Assembly (NCBI GenBank): GCA_002422175.1
Contig: DITR01000055.1
Span: forward strand, 1,572 to 23,915
DNA length: 22,344 bases
Source: Alcaligenaceae bacterium UBA6179
GTDB taxonomy: Bacteria; Pseudomonadota; Gammaproteobacteria; Burkholderiales; Burkholderiaceae_B
Direction: 5' to 3'
Positions 7,719 through 15,974 of the stretch are shown piece after piece. The position numbers and the translations under genes were made by a program. Positions within the stretch are counted from its first letter, which is position 1; each line of letters starts with the position of its first letter. The notes under the pieces were generated by a model. That model worked only from the letters and a program-made list of their open reading frames with translations, was not told the DNA's origin and did not search any database.

Positions 7719-9365
7719 ATGAGTGAACGCGAATCAATGGAATATGATGTGGTTATCGTTGGGGGTGGCCCTGCCGGCCTATCTGCCGCTATTCGCTTAA
7801 AACAACTCGCTCAAATTCGCGGGGTTGAAACAACGGTCTGCGTGCTTGAAAAAGGCGCAGAAATCGGCGCCCATATTTTATCGGGTGCCGTAATGGATCC
7901 GCAGGCACTGACTGAATTAATACCAGATTGGAAAGCACTTGGGGCTCCGCTCGACACCCCTGTCACGCGCGATGAGTTTTTATTTTTAACTAACACGGGC
8001 TCGCGTCAAACACCAGAATGGCTTCTACCCGCTTGCTTTAAAAACCATGGCAACTACATCATCAGCCTTGGACAAGTCACCCGATGGCTTGGCGAGCAAG
8101 CTGAAGCTCTTGGTGTTGACTTATTTCCTGGGTTTGCAGCCGCTGAAATACTGTATGACAACCATGGTGCCGTTCTGGGTGTTGCGACCGGCGACATGGG
8201 TATAGGTCGAGACGGCCAACCCTCTGATCAATTTCAACCCGGCATGGCTTTAATTGCCAAATACACGCTCTTTGCTGAAGGTGCTAGGGGTCAGTTAGGT
8301 CGTCAGCTCATTGAAAAATTTCAACTCGATCAGGGGCGAGACCCTCAGAGTTATGCAATCGGCATTAAAGAATTATGGGAAGTGAACCCAAGTCAATCTG
8401 AACCTGGCCTGGTGATACACACCGCTGGCTGGCCACTTGATAGCGACACCTATGGTGGGTCATTTTTGTACCATATGCAAAACAACCAAGTTGCGGTAGG
8501 TTTAGTGGTGGGTCTTGATTATGGCAACCCATGGCTGTCACCCTTTGAAGAATTTCAACGCTACAAAACACACCCGCGAATCGCCCCCATTTTTAAAGGT
8601 GCGAAACGTATCAGTTATGGTGCGCGGGCTTTAACAGCGGGTGGCTTACTATCGCTACCCAAACTGACGTTTAAAGGCGGTGCTTTAATTGGCTGTGATG
8701 CAGGTTTCTTAAATGCATCACGCATCAAAGGTAGCCATGCTGCCATTAAAACCGGCATGTTGGCTGCTGAAGCCGCGTTTGAAGCAATTCAAGCTAACCG
8801 TCAACAAGATGAATTGACCACCTTCACGACCCGCTTTGAACAGTCTTGGCTAAATGAAGAGCTCAACAAGTCACGCAACTTTAAACAATGGTTTAAAAAA
8901 GGGCGCACCGTCGGCACGTTGATGACTGGCATTGAACAATGGCTTTTACGCGGCAACATACCCTGGACAATTCACCGTCAGCAACCAGATCATGCCATGC
9001 TTAAACCCGCTGATCAGTGCCTTAAAATTGAATACCCTAAACCTGATGGCGTATTAACTTTTGACCGCTTAAGCTCAGTGTTTATTTCAAATACGAATCA
9101 TGCAGAAAATCAGCCTATTCACTTGACGTTAAAAGACGCCAATGTGCCGGTAAGCATTAACCTTAAAACGTATGCAGGGCCCGAGCAACGCTACTGCCCA
9201 GCTGGGGTTTATGAATACGTTAAAAACGCAGCCGGTCAAGATGCTTTGCAGATTAATGCACAAAATTGCGTGCACTGTAAGACCTGTGACATTAAAGACC
9301 CCACCCAAAACATCGTTTGGGTGGCTCCACAAGGTGGAGAAGGCCCTGTTTATAGCGGTATGTAA
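7719..9365 (+). CDS. Electron transfer flavoprotein:ubiquinone oxidoreductase (ETF-QO)
   Basis: A membrane-associated iron-sulfur flavoprotein that takes electrons from reduced ETF, itself reduced by acyl-CoA and other dehydrogenases, and passes them to ubiquinone. The 548-residue length matches bacterial and mitochondrial ETF-QO. The N-terminus has the FAD-binding GGGPAGLSAAIRL motif (15-27). The C-terminal domain carries the [4Fe-4S] cysteines Cys493, Cys517, Cys520 and Cys523 (CPAG and CVHCKTC), followed by the family ending with QGGEGPVYSGM. The ATG at 7719 has a GAGGAAAG Shine-Dalgarno sequence; Met7 is a weaker alternative. The gene stands alone on its strand, divergent from scoA and convergent with acs (7 bases apart). 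ETF subunit genes are not in the window. Confidence 0.96.
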   Translation: MSERESMEYDVVIVGGGPAGLSAAIRLKQLAQIRGVETTVCVLEKGAEIGAHILSGAVMDPQALTELIPDWKALGAPLDTPVTRDEFLFLTNTGSRQTPEWLLPACFKNHGNYIISLGQVTRWLGEQAEALGVDLFPGFAAAEILYDNHGAVLGVATGDMGIGRDGQPSDQFQPGMALIAKYTLFAEGARGQLGRQLIEKFQLDQGRDPQSYAIGIKELWEVNPSQSEPGLVIHTAGWPLDSDTYGGSFLYHMQNNQVAVGLVVGLDYGNPWLSPFEEFQRYKTHPRIAPIFKGAKRISYGARALTAGGLLSLPKLTFKGGALIGCDAGFLNASRIKGSHAAIKTGMLAAEAAFEAIQANRQQDELTTFTTRFEQSWLNEELNKSRNFKQWFKKGRTVGTLMTGIEQWLLRGNIPWTIHRQQPDHAMLKPADQCLKIEYPKPDGVLTFDRLSSVFISNTNHAENQPIHLTLKDANVPVSINLKTYAGPEQRYCPAGVYEYVKNAAGQDALQINAQNCVHCKTCDIKDPTQNIVWVAPQGGEGPVYSGM

Positions 9366-9372
9366 CCCGTTT

Positions 9373-11352
9373 TTAAACCGGCTTGGTCAGTTGCTCAAGA
9401 ATTTGTGGGTTTTCAAGGGTTGAAATGTCTTGCGTGACTTCTTCACCCTTGGCAACCACACGCAATAAGCGACGCATGATTTTGCCTGAACGCGTTTTAG
9501 GTAAATTGTCGCCAAAACGAATTTCTTTAGGCTTAGCAATAGGCCCAATTTCTTTCGCAACCCAATCACGCAGTTGTTTAGCAATCGCAACCGCCTCTTC
9601 ACCCTCAGGGCGGCTTCGCTTAAGTACAACAAACGCAACCACAACTTCACCGGTCGTCGGGTCAGGGCGACCCACGACGGCTGCTTCAGCGACCATTTCG
9701 TGTGCCACTAAAGCTGATTCAACTTCCATTGTGCCCAGACGATGACCTGATACATTCAATACATCGTCAATACGGCCCATGATCCAGAAACAATTGTCAG
9801 CATCGCATTGGGCGCCATCGCCGGCCAAATAGTAGCCACGTAACTCTTCGGGAAAGTAGCTCTTTTTAAATCGCTCTGGATCACCCCAAATATTACGAAT
9901 CATGGCAGGCCAAGGGCGTTTAATCACCAAAAAGCCACCATGACCGGGCTCAACATCACCACCCGTTTCGTCAACAATAGCCGCCGCAACACCTGGCAAC
10001 CGGGTTGTGCATGAACCAGGCTTCAAGGGTGTCACACCTGGCAAAGGGGTCAGCATGTGGCCGCCTGTTTCAGTTTGCCACCACGTGTCAACAATAGGGC
10101 AACGCTCGCCACCCACATGCTTGTAGTACCACATCCAGGCTTCGGGGTTGATCGGTTCACCAACAGAACCCAATAGACGTAGGCTCGACAAATCAAATGA
10201 TTTAGGATGATGCGCATCATTTGCGTCAGATGCTTTGATCAATGAACGTATGGCGGTTGGAGCCGTATAAAAGATAGTGACTTTATGCTTTTGAATCATG
10301 TTCCAAAAACGCCCTGCATCGGGATATGTTGGCACACCCTCAAAAACAACTTGTGTAACACCTGCAGCCAAAGGGCCATAAGCAATGTATGTGTGTCCGG
10401 TCACCCAACCCACGTCAGCAGTACACCAGAAAATATCGTCGGGCTTGACGTCAAATGTCCATTCCATGGTCATTTTTGCCCATAACAAATAACCTGCTGA
10501 ACTATGTTGAACACCCTTAGGTTTACCGGTTGAACCCGACGTATACAAAATGAAGAGTGGATGTTCAGCATTCACTGCAACCGCATCGCAGACTTTGGGT
10601 TGATTAGCCTCAACTTCATGCATCCAAAGGTCTATTTTAGGGTTCCAAGCGACTTTACCACCAGAGCGTTTATAAACGATACAGTGTTTGACTGCTTCAC
10701 AACCGCCCATTGAAAGGGCTTCGTCAACGGCAGGTTTAAGTGCAATGGCCTTGCCACCACGCATTTGCTCATCAGCCGTAATGACTAAACTGGCACCCAC
10801 ATCAACTATGCGCTCATGCAGACTTTTTGCTGAAAAACCACCAAACACCACTGAATGAATAATGCCTAAACGCGCGCAGGCGTGCATAGCGATGACGGCT
10901 TCAATTGACATCGGTAAGTAGATGATGGCGCGATCGCCTAATTTGTAGCCCAATGACTTTAAGCCATTCGCAAACTGGCAGACTCGCTCATACAACTGAT
11001 GGTAGGTCACTTTGGTGACATCGCCACCATCGGCTTCAAAAATAATAGCTAATTTATCGCCTAAGCCACGTTCAATGTTGGACTCTAAACAATTCGCTGA
11101 TACATTTAATTCGCCATCAGCAAACCATTTATAAAATGGTGCATTTGACTCATCAAGTACTTGGGTGAAACGTTTTTTCCAGTGAAGATGATCATTAGCC
11201 ATACGAGACCAAAAACCATTAGCGTCTCGGTCAGCCTCATCGAGCAGAGCTTGGTATGCCTGCTGACCTGACACGTTAGCTTGTTTTACAAACGATGCAG
11301 GGGGTGAAAAAACGCGCGATTCGACCAATGTAGATTCAATTGAGTTACTCAT
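9373..11352 (-). CDS. acs: Acetyl-CoA synthetase (AMP-forming)
   Basis: This adenylate-forming enzyme activates acetate to acetyl-CoA through acetyl-AMP. The 659-residue protein is the usual length. It shows the ATP-binding loop YTSGSTGKPKG, the DTWWQTETGG motif, the YLAGDGA hinge region and the C-terminal PKTRSGKIMRR motif. Lys624 in that motif is the conserved catalytic lysine, which in many bacteria is silenced by Pat-type acetylation. An ACAGGAGAC Shine-Dalgarno sequence precedes the ATG. It is the third gene of the prpE-DUF336-acs group, 33 bases after the DUF336 gene. It is clearly distinct from the neighbouring PrpE, so the pair covers both acetate and propionate. Confidence 0.96.
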   Translation of the reverse strand: MSNSIESTLVESRVFSPPASFVKQANVSGQQAYQALLDEADRDANGFWSRMANDHLHWKKRFTQVLDESNAPFYKWFADGELNVSANCLESNIERGLGDKLAIIFEADGGDVTKVTYHQLYERVCQFANGLKSLGYKLGDRAIIYLPMSIEAVIAMHACARLGIIHSVVFGGFSAKSLHERIVDVGASLVITADEQMRGGKAIALKPAVDEALSMGGCEAVKHCIVYKRSGGKVAWNPKIDLWMHEVEANQPKVCDAVAVNAEHPLFILYTSGSTGKPKGVQHSSAGYLLWAKMTMEWTFDVKPDDIFWCTADVGWVTGHTYIAYGPLAAGVTQVVFEGVPTYPDAGRFWNMIQKHKVTIFYTAPTAIRSLIKASDANDAHHPKSFDLSSLRLLGSVGEPINPEAWMWYYKHVGGERCPIVDTWWQTETGGHMLTPLPGVTPLKPGSCTTRLPGVAAAIVDETGGDVEPGHGGFLVIKRPWPAMIRNIWGDPERFKKSYFPEELRGYYLAGDGAQCDADNCFWIMGRIDDVLNVSGHRLGTMEVESALVAHEMVAEAAVVGRPDPTTGEVVVAFVVLKRSRPEGEEAVAIAKQLRDWVAKEIGPIAKPKEIRFGDNLPKTRSGKIMRRLLRVVAKGEEVTQDISTLENPQILEQLTKPV

Positions 11353-11385
11353 TGTGGTTTGTCTCCTGTAAGGTTTTTATTTTAT

Positions 11386-11796
11386 TTAACGAATGCCTAG
11401 TGCTGCAATACCTGCTGAGGCAATTTGAGTGTCTTCGGTTGACTTAACACCCGATACACCCACTGCACCCACCACCTGACCATCAACCACAATAGGCAAA
11501 CCACCCTCGAGCATGCCTTGAATAGTCGGTACGCTCAAAAATGATGTGCGACCATTATTGATAACATCTTCATAGCTCTTGCTTTCACGACGACCTAAGG
11601 CAGAGGTGTGGGCCTTAGCTGGGGCAATATGAGCTGAAACGGGCGGAGCACCATCAAGCCTAAGTAAACCCAACATATGACCACCATCATCACAAACAGC
11701 AATGGTGACAGCCCATTTGTTATCGTTGGCACATTGCTTAGCTGCAGCCAAAATTAAACTGACTTCGCTTTCAGAAAGCATAGATTTTGTTTTCAT
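11386..11796 (-). CDS. GlcG/HbpS-like DUF336 family protein
   Basis: A 136-residue protein of the DUF336 family (GlcG, HbpS and the C-terminal domain of PduO). Visible hallmarks are an N-terminal helix with repeated Ala, the AVCDDGGH turn (about 34-41), and the LEGGLPIVVDGQVVGAVGVSG region split across about 96-116. No signal peptide is seen, so it should be cytosolic. Members in other bacteria bind heme or corrinoid, but the biochemical role of stand-alone members is unclear and I do not assign one. Its ATG overlaps the prpE stop by four bases (ATGA) and acs follows 33 bases later, so it is probably co-transcribed with both synthetases. This placement suggests a role tied to propionate or acetate use. 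Confidence 0.85.
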   Translation of the reverse strand: MKTKSMLSESEVSLILAAAKQCANDNKWAVTIAVCDDGGHMLGLLRLDGAPPVSAHIAPAKAHTSALGRRESKSYEDVINNGRTSFLSVPTIQGMLEGGLPIVVDGQVVGAVGVSGVKSTEDTQIASAGIAALGIR

Positions 11797-13679
11797 AGTA
11801 TTTCCCTAATTTGTTCAAGTGTATGTGGGTCTTCAATTGTAGTGAGATCACCAGGGTCTCGCCCTTCACACACAGCCACAATTGCCCGCCTCAACACTTT
11901 ACCTGATCGCGTCTTGGGAAGAGCCGCCACAAAGTGCACCCGAGAGGGTCGGGCTACCGCACCTAACTGTTCATCGACTACTTTCATAATGGCTGCCTCA
12001 AGCTTCTTTGTGTCTTCAGGCGTTTGGGCAAGTGCTGGGTTTTTGAGCACCACAAAAGCCACAGCAACCTGGCCCTTCAAATTATCAGCGACCCCGACTA
12101 CGGCAGACTCTGCCACACTATCATGGCAATTGACTGACTCTTCAATTTCACGTGTACCTAAACGATGGCCTGCCACATTAATCACATCATCCGTTCGGCC
12201 GAGAATGAAAAAATAGCCATCTTCGTCAACTCGACCCCAGTCAAAGGTTGAATAAACCTGACGCGATGGAATCGTAGTGAAGTAAGCATCTACAAAACGT
12301 TGGTCGTTCTGCCAGATAGTTGTCATGACACCGGGCGGTAGAGGTGGCACAATAGCCACCACACCTTTGTGTCCGGCGGGTACGGGTTGACCCGTTTTCT
12401 CATCAAGCACTTGTACATCAAAGCCGACCACGGGAAACGAGGGGCTTCCAAAGCGAGTGGGCACCTCTTCAATACCAGGTTGCGCTGACAAAATAGGCCA
12501 ACCTGTCTCAGTTTGCCAATAATTATCAATAATAGGTTTACCCAGACCTTCGCTTATCCATTGAGCAGTGGGCTCGTCAAGTGGCTCGCCAGCCATATAG
12601 AGGGCTCGCAAACTTGAAACATTGTATTTTTTTAACAGCGCAGGGTCTTGCTTTTTAAGAACACGAATGGCAGTGGGCGCAGAAAACATGGTCGACACGT
12701 TGAACTGCTCGACTAGTTTCCACAAAATACCACCATCGGGGCGCACGGGTGTGCCCTCGTACAAAATCGTGGCTTGACCGGCTATAAGTGGGCCATAAAC
12801 AATAAACGAATGCCCAACCACCCAACCAATGTCGCTGGTGCATAAAAAAGTTTCACCCGGTTTGCCTTTAAAGACGTAGTCCATAGAGGTGGCTAGGGCG
12901 ACCGCATAACCACCCGTATCGCGTTGCACACCCTTTGGTTTTCCAGTTGTACCCGAGGTGTACAAAATGTAACTGGGTTCAGACGACTCGAGCCACGTGA
13001 TGGGGACTTCTTGCCCGACATGTTTCTTGTGTAGCATATCGTAATCTAAGTCACGCCCCACCACCGGTTCAAAGGCAAACAAGCCTCGGTTATGCACAAT
13101 GACTTTAGCGGGTGGTTTGGTGCTGAGAGAAATTGCTTTATCAAGCAAAGGTTTGTAGGGCGTTACTTTACCGCCACGAGAACCGGCGTCGGTCGTCACA
13201 ATCACTTTGGGTTCAGCGTCGTCAATACGCTGGGCTAAGTTTACCGAGGCAAACCCCCCAAACACCACCGAATGTACAGCACCGATTCGGGCACAGGCCA
13301 GCATTGTAAAGACCGCCGAGGGCACCATAGGCATATAGATTAAAACTCGGTCACCCTTCGTGACACCTTGGTCAATTAGCATGGCCGCAACGGTATTGAC
13401 CTCGCGCCATAAGTCTTGACGGGTATAGGTTATTTCTTGGTCAACCTCAGTTGAGACCCAAATTAACGCGGGTTCATTCGCTTGCGTATCAAGCCAACGA
13501 TCAACTGCGTTAAAGCAAAGGTTGGTTTTACCCCCCACAAACCATTTAGCAAAAGGTGGGTTTTGGTAATCAAGTACATGTGTGAAAGGTGTTTGCCAAT
13601 AAATTCGTTTGGCTTCTTTTGCCCAAAATGTGTCGCGCTGTTCAATCGACTCGCGATGAACGGACAATAGTTTATTCAT
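11793..13679 (-). CDS. prpE: Propionyl-CoA synthetase
   Basis: An AMP-forming acyl-CoA synthetase that activates propionate, typically feeding the 2-methylcitrate cycle. From the ATG at 13679 the product is 628 residues, the same length as E. coli PrpE. Motifs seen are YTSGTTGKPKGVQRD, DNYWQTETGWP, GRTDDVINVAGHRLGTREIEES (given in two parts as GRTDDVINVAGH and RLGTREIEES) and PKTRSGKVLRR, with catalytic Lys594. An in-frame ATG at 13703 exists, but only the inner ATG has a Shine-Dalgarno sequence (GGAGAC, nine bases upstream). It begins the prpE-DUF336-acs group and is divergent from the NlpC/P60 gene. No other methylcitrate cycle gene (prpBCD, prpR) is in the window. Confidence 0.95.
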   Translation of the reverse strand: MNKLLSVHRESIEQRDTFWAKEAKRIYWQTPFTHVLDYQNPPFAKWFVGGKTNLCFNAVDRWLDTQANEPALIWVSTEVDQEITYTRQDLWREVNTVAAMLIDQGVTKGDRVLIYMPMVPSAVFTMLACARIGAVHSVVFGGFASVNLAQRIDDAEPKVIVTTDAGSRGGKVTPYKPLLDKAISLSTKPPAKVIVHNRGLFAFEPVVGRDLDYDMLHKKHVGQEVPITWLESSEPSYILYTSGTTGKPKGVQRDTGGYAVALATSMDYVFKGKPGETFLCTSDIGWVVGHSFIVYGPLIAGQATILYEGTPVRPDGGILWKLVEQFNVSTMFSAPTAIRVLKKQDPALLKKYNVSSLRALYMAGEPLDEPTAQWISEGLGKPIIDNYWQTETGWPILSAQPGIEEVPTRFGSPSFPVVGFDVQVLDEKTGQPVPAGHKGVVAIVPPLPPGVMTTIWQNDQRFVDAYFTTIPSRQVYSTFDWGRVDEDGYFFILGRTDDVINVAGHRLGTREIEESVNCHDSVAESAVVGVADNLKGQVAVAFVVLKNPALAQTPEDTKKLEAAIMKVVDEQLGAVARPSRVHFVAALPKTRSGKVLRRAIVAVCEGRDPGDLTTIEDPHTLEQIREIL

Positions 13680-13764
13680 ATAACAAGTCTCCGTTACGAT
13701 CATTTTTTTTATTCATTTTGACCCACCAAGCTTTCATGAGTCTTGCAGTTGCCCAAAAATATCG

Positions 13765-13794
13765 TTGACAAACCTTTTGCTAAACGCTTAAGAT
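13765..13794 (+). promoter_or_regulatory. Candidate sigma70 promoter upstream of the NlpC/P60 gene
   Basis: TTGACA (13765-13770) is a perfect -35 hexamer. Eighteen bases later TAAGAT (13789-13794) matches the -10 consensus at 4/6. The predicted start is about 13801. It could drive the NlpC/P60 gene with a leader of about 190 bases, or a separate short RNA ending near the T-run at 13909-13913. Confidence 0.5.
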
Positions 13795-13800
13795 CATTTA

Positions 13801-13913
13801 AGTCTATGAGTTTTCAGGGAATTGTGCATTTATCAGGTATTACCCTTGCCCCCCTCATTTTCACCGCTTTTTTAAGTTTTGCTCATTAAGAGCCCTGCAA
13901 TCTGCTCGTTTTT
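13801..13913 (+). ncRNA. Possible short transcript or structured leader
   Basis: From the predicted start at about 13801 to the T-run at 13909-13913 is about 113 bases. The segment contains a C-rich run CCCTTGCCCCCC that could pair with Shine-Dalgarno-like sequences. It also has a GAGC element (13890-13893) able to pair either with GCTC upstream (13881-13884, 5-base loop) or with GCTC downstream (13904-13907, 10-base loop), the latter directly before GTTTTT. Such exclusive pairing is what a weak terminator/antiterminator would show, but both stems are only four base pairs. The call is speculative: either a small RNA or a regulated leader of the downstream gene. Confidence 0.25.
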
Positions 13914-13989
13914 ACCTTATACTTAGCTCGTTAATTAAGCCTGTTTGGGTATTAGCCTAACTAAATATTTTCTTTTATGCTACTAAAAT

Positions 13990-14577
13990 ATGACGCTTGA
14001 TTATAAAAAAAATAGATTATTCTTCGCAAGATTTAGCGCAACCGCTTTGCTATGCTGGGCTTTAACAGGTTGCTCTGGTTTACAAACAAGTACTGAATCA
14101 AGCCGAAACATAACAAGTAATAATTGGTCCTCTGCCCTGGCAGAGCAAGGTGTTTTGGTTGATCCAGTTTTATTAGCGCAGGCTTCAAATCACCCTTTTT
14201 CGCGTCAAGCACTTGACCAGCTCGGTGTCAAATATCGGTTTGGCGGTGCGAATCCAAAAGCAGGTTTCGATTGTAGTGGTCTCGTTTACTTTTCAGCCAT
14301 CGAGTCTGCAGGTATAAAGTTGCCCAGACGCTCAGTTGATCAAGCACGTTTAGGTCGGTCGATCAAAAAAGAAGATTTAGTATTGGGTGATTTAGTTTTC
14401 TTTAATACCCGTGGCGCAAAGTATTCTCATGTTGGTATTTACTTAGGCGATAACCTTTTTGTTCATGCCCCATCAAGAAATGGTGTGGTGTCGGTTGTTG
14501 ATATGACCCAAACCTATTGGGCTAAACGGTACAATGGCGCACGCCGCATTAGCCCCCTAGAAATCGCATCACGCTAA
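13990..14577 (+). CDS. NlpC/P60 family lipoprotein, peptidoglycan endopeptidase
   Basis: The product is a 195-residue predicted outer-membrane or periplasm-facing lipoprotein. It has a basic N-terminus, a hydrophobic segment (about 15-26) and the lipobox LTGC, with Cys28 as the lipidated residue. The C-terminal NlpC/P60 domain (about 75-190) has the catalytic Cys95 in FDCSGLVYFS, His147 in YSHVGIYLG and a third polar residue, His159, in FVHAPSR. This is the normal triad of gamma-D-glutamyl-diamino acid endopeptidases such as Spr/MepS, so cleavage of peptide cross-links or stems in peptidoglycan is likely. The ATG lacks a clear Shine-Dalgarno sequence. Its 3' end overlaps the convergent DUF2325 gene by nine bases. 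The exact bond cleaved cannot be read from sequence. Confidence 0.92.
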   Translation: MTLDYKKNRLFFARFSATALLCWALTGCSGLQTSTESSRNITSNNWSSALAEQGVLVDPVLLAQASNHPFSRQALDQLGVKYRFGGANPKAGFDCSGLVYFSAIESAGIKLPRRSVDQARLGRSIKKEDLVLGDLVFFNTRGAKYSHVGIYLGDNLFVHAPSRNGVVSVVDMTQTYWAKRYNGARRISPLEIASR

Positions 14578-14910
14578 TTTTTTAGCACATGCTGTGTGAC
14601 ATGCTGGGTTGTCACACAAACCACACTGATCAAGCGCTTGTTTAAGTGCACAAACTGAGCGGCGGCAAGCCAAAACAGGTATGCCCGATCTTTGTGCTGC
14701 TTGACGAAATGCTTTCATCACGTTGTGACCTAAAAAATCAGTCATCAAAATCACCATTTCAGTACCCGTAGGCAGTTGCGTTGTACGCCGCTGGTGTGAC
14801 GCATCGCGCCCGCTAACATGAAGGGTAATACGAATATTATGTTCGCTGAGCAGAAGTGGAATATTGCCCAAACGATCGGCACCGACTATTACTGCATTTA
14901 ATGTTGTCAT
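14569..14910 (-). CDS. DUF2325 family protein with C-terminal cysteine cluster
   Basis: A small cytosolic protein (113 residues from the ATG at 14910) that I recognise as the DUF2325 family, of unknown function. It starts with a Rossmann-like strand-loop AVIVGADRLGNIP and has the conserved MTDFLGHNVMKAF helix with a histidine. The last third carries six cysteines, ending in the motif CGLCDNPACHTAC (C-x2-C-x4-C-x3-C), which looks like a metal or iron-sulfur site. The ATG at 14910 is preferred over one at 14916 because AAGGT lies eight bases before it and only two before the other. A near-consensus Fur box lies 41-55 bases upstream, implying iron-responsive expression. It follows the cysB-like gene on the same strand. 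Confidence 0.75.
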   Translation of the reverse strand: MTTLNAVIVGADRLGNIPLLLSEHNIRITLHVSGRDASHQRRTTQLPTGTEMVILMTDFLGHNVMKAFRQAAQRSGIPVLACRRSVCALKQALDQCGLCDNPACHTACAKKLA

Positions 14911-14950
14911 GACCATTACCTTAATTTAAGAGCAAATAATTAAATGGTAA

Positions 14951-14965
14951 TGATAATGATTATTA
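14951..14965. promoter_or_regulatory. Fur box upstream of the DUF2325 gene
   Basis: The sequence TGATAATGATTATTA matches the 7-1-7 Fur consensus TGATAATnATTATCA at 13 of 14 specified positions. The overlapping 19-mer at 14946-14964 matches the classical GATAATGATAATCATTATC at 16 of 19. It lies in the 88-base gap before the DUF2325 gene; the upstream gene is co-oriented and ends before it, so DUF2325 is the only sensible target. A possible minus-strand -10, TATCAT (complement of 14949-14954), overlaps the box, as expected for iron-dependent repression. Confidence 0.8.
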
Positions 14966-14998
14966 TTTAGATTTAAAAGCTTTTTTTAAAATAACCCT

Positions 14999-15940
14999 TT
15001 AATCGGGTTTAGCTTGAACGGCATCTTTTACATGCTGTGGCGTTAAATCGGGCGACAACATTGAAATAAACGTATAAACGTAATCGCGCAAAAAAACCCC
15101 TGACTTGACTGCCACACGGGTAACCTGTTCACCAAATAAATGGCCCACAGGCACAGATATTAAATGTGAGTCACGTAATGGTTCAAAGGCAATTCCCGCA
15201 ATAATACCAATACCTAAACCGACATCGACATAGGTTTTAATCACGTCAGCATCGATCGCTTCAAGCACGATATCGGGTGACAATCCTGCAACCGCAAACG
15301 CCTCATCTATTGAGCGACGCCCAGAAAATGCACGGTCATAAGTCACAATCGGGTAGGCCGCCAAATCAGTCAGTTTTAAAGCGCCCCGCTTAGCAGCCTG
15401 TTTGGCCAGAGGGTGATCGGGTCTAAAAACGACCGAGTGCGTCCAGCTATAGCAAGGCAAACTCACTAAACCTGGAGTGTGCGCTAATGCTTCAGTCGCC
15501 ATCGCCAAATCTGCCTGTTCGTTAAGTAACATTTCAACGACTTGCGTTGGGTTGCCCTCAGCTAGCGTTAAATGCACTTTAGGAAAGCATGCTTTAAACG
15601 CTGGAATAACCTTAGGCAGGGCGTAACGAGCCTGAGTATGCGTGCACGCAATCACCAAACTGCCTTGATCACGTTTAGCGAATTCATCACTTACTCGACG
15701 TAAGTTTTCAATTTCACGACTGATGCGTTCAATCACGGCTGCCACCGCCTGACCGGGTCGTGTTAACCCTTTGATACGTTTACCGTGGCGCTCAAAGATT
15801 TGAACCCCTAACTCTTGCTCAAATTCCATGATGGCTTTTGAGACACCCGGTTGCGAGGTGTATAGGCTTTTAGCCGCCTCAGTCAAATTAAAATTACGAC
15901 GAATGGTTTCGCGTACGAAACGAAATTGCTGAAGGTTCAT
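14999..15940 (-). CDS. cysB: CysB-type LysR family transcriptional regulator
   Basis: A LysR family activator of sulfate assimilation or sulfonate use genes. The 313-residue product has the CysB-type N-terminal winged helix (LQQFRFVRETIRRNFNLTEA, then YTSQPGVSKAI). It also keeps the sulfate-binding residues of Klebsiella CysB at the same numbers: Thr100, Thr102 and Gln103 in ACTHTQARYALP. The C-terminal effector domain follows without a break. The ATG at 15940 is chosen over one at 15967: the protein then begins MNLQQFRF as in CysB and Cbl, a weak GAGAA lies upstream, and a TATAAT on the minus strand (complement of 15966-15971) overlaps the outer ATG. Whether it is CysB proper or a Cbl/SsuR-like paralogue cannot be decided here, and no sulfur genes are adjacent. 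Confidence 0.88.
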   Translation of the reverse strand: MNLQQFRFVRETIRRNFNLTEAAKSLYTSQPGVSKAIMEFEQELGVQIFERHGKRIKGLTRPGQAVAAVIERISREIENLRRVSDEFAKRDQGSLVIACTHTQARYALPKVIPAFKACFPKVHLTLAEGNPTQVVEMLLNEQADLAMATEALAHTPGLVSLPCYSWTHSVVFRPDHPLAKQAAKRGALKLTDLAAYPIVTYDRAFSGRRSIDEAFAVAGLSPDIVLEAIDADVIKTYVDVGLGIGIIAGIAFEPLRDSHLISVPVGHLFGEQVTRVAVKSGVFLRDYVYTFISMLSPDLTPQHVKDAVQAKPD

Positions 15941-15965
15941 GTCTATTCTCAGATTGAATAGGTAC

Positions 15966-15971
15966 ATTATA
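15966..15971 (-). promoter_or_regulatory. Candidate -10 element of the cysB-like gene
   Basis: The complement of 15966-15971 is a perfect TATAAT. Transcription would start near 15959, giving a leader of about 19 bases before the ATG at 15940. The -35 region is poor, as is common for activated promoters. Confidence 0.45.
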
Positions 15972-15974
15972 AGT

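Larger units (their letters stand above)
13680..13989. other. Divergent intergenic region between prpE and the NlpC/P60 gene
   Basis: A 310-base gap with no credible coding sequence. It must hold the prpE promoter on the minus strand, for which I see no good hexamers. It also holds a strong candidate plus-strand promoter at 13765-13794, a C-rich tract around 13852-13865, small alternative hairpins at 13881-13907 followed by GTTTTT, and an AT-rich stretch up to the ATG at 13990. The plus-strand leader from the predicted start to the ATG would be about 190 bases, unusually long for a small lipoprotein gene. Confidence 0.6.

Noticed and set aside
9363..9385. Shared bidirectional terminator between ETF-QO and acs, based on CCGGTTT / AAAACGGG.
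   Set aside because: Only three plus three pairs with a mismatch; too weak, though the seven-base convergent gap means a terminator must lie within coding sequence or be absent.
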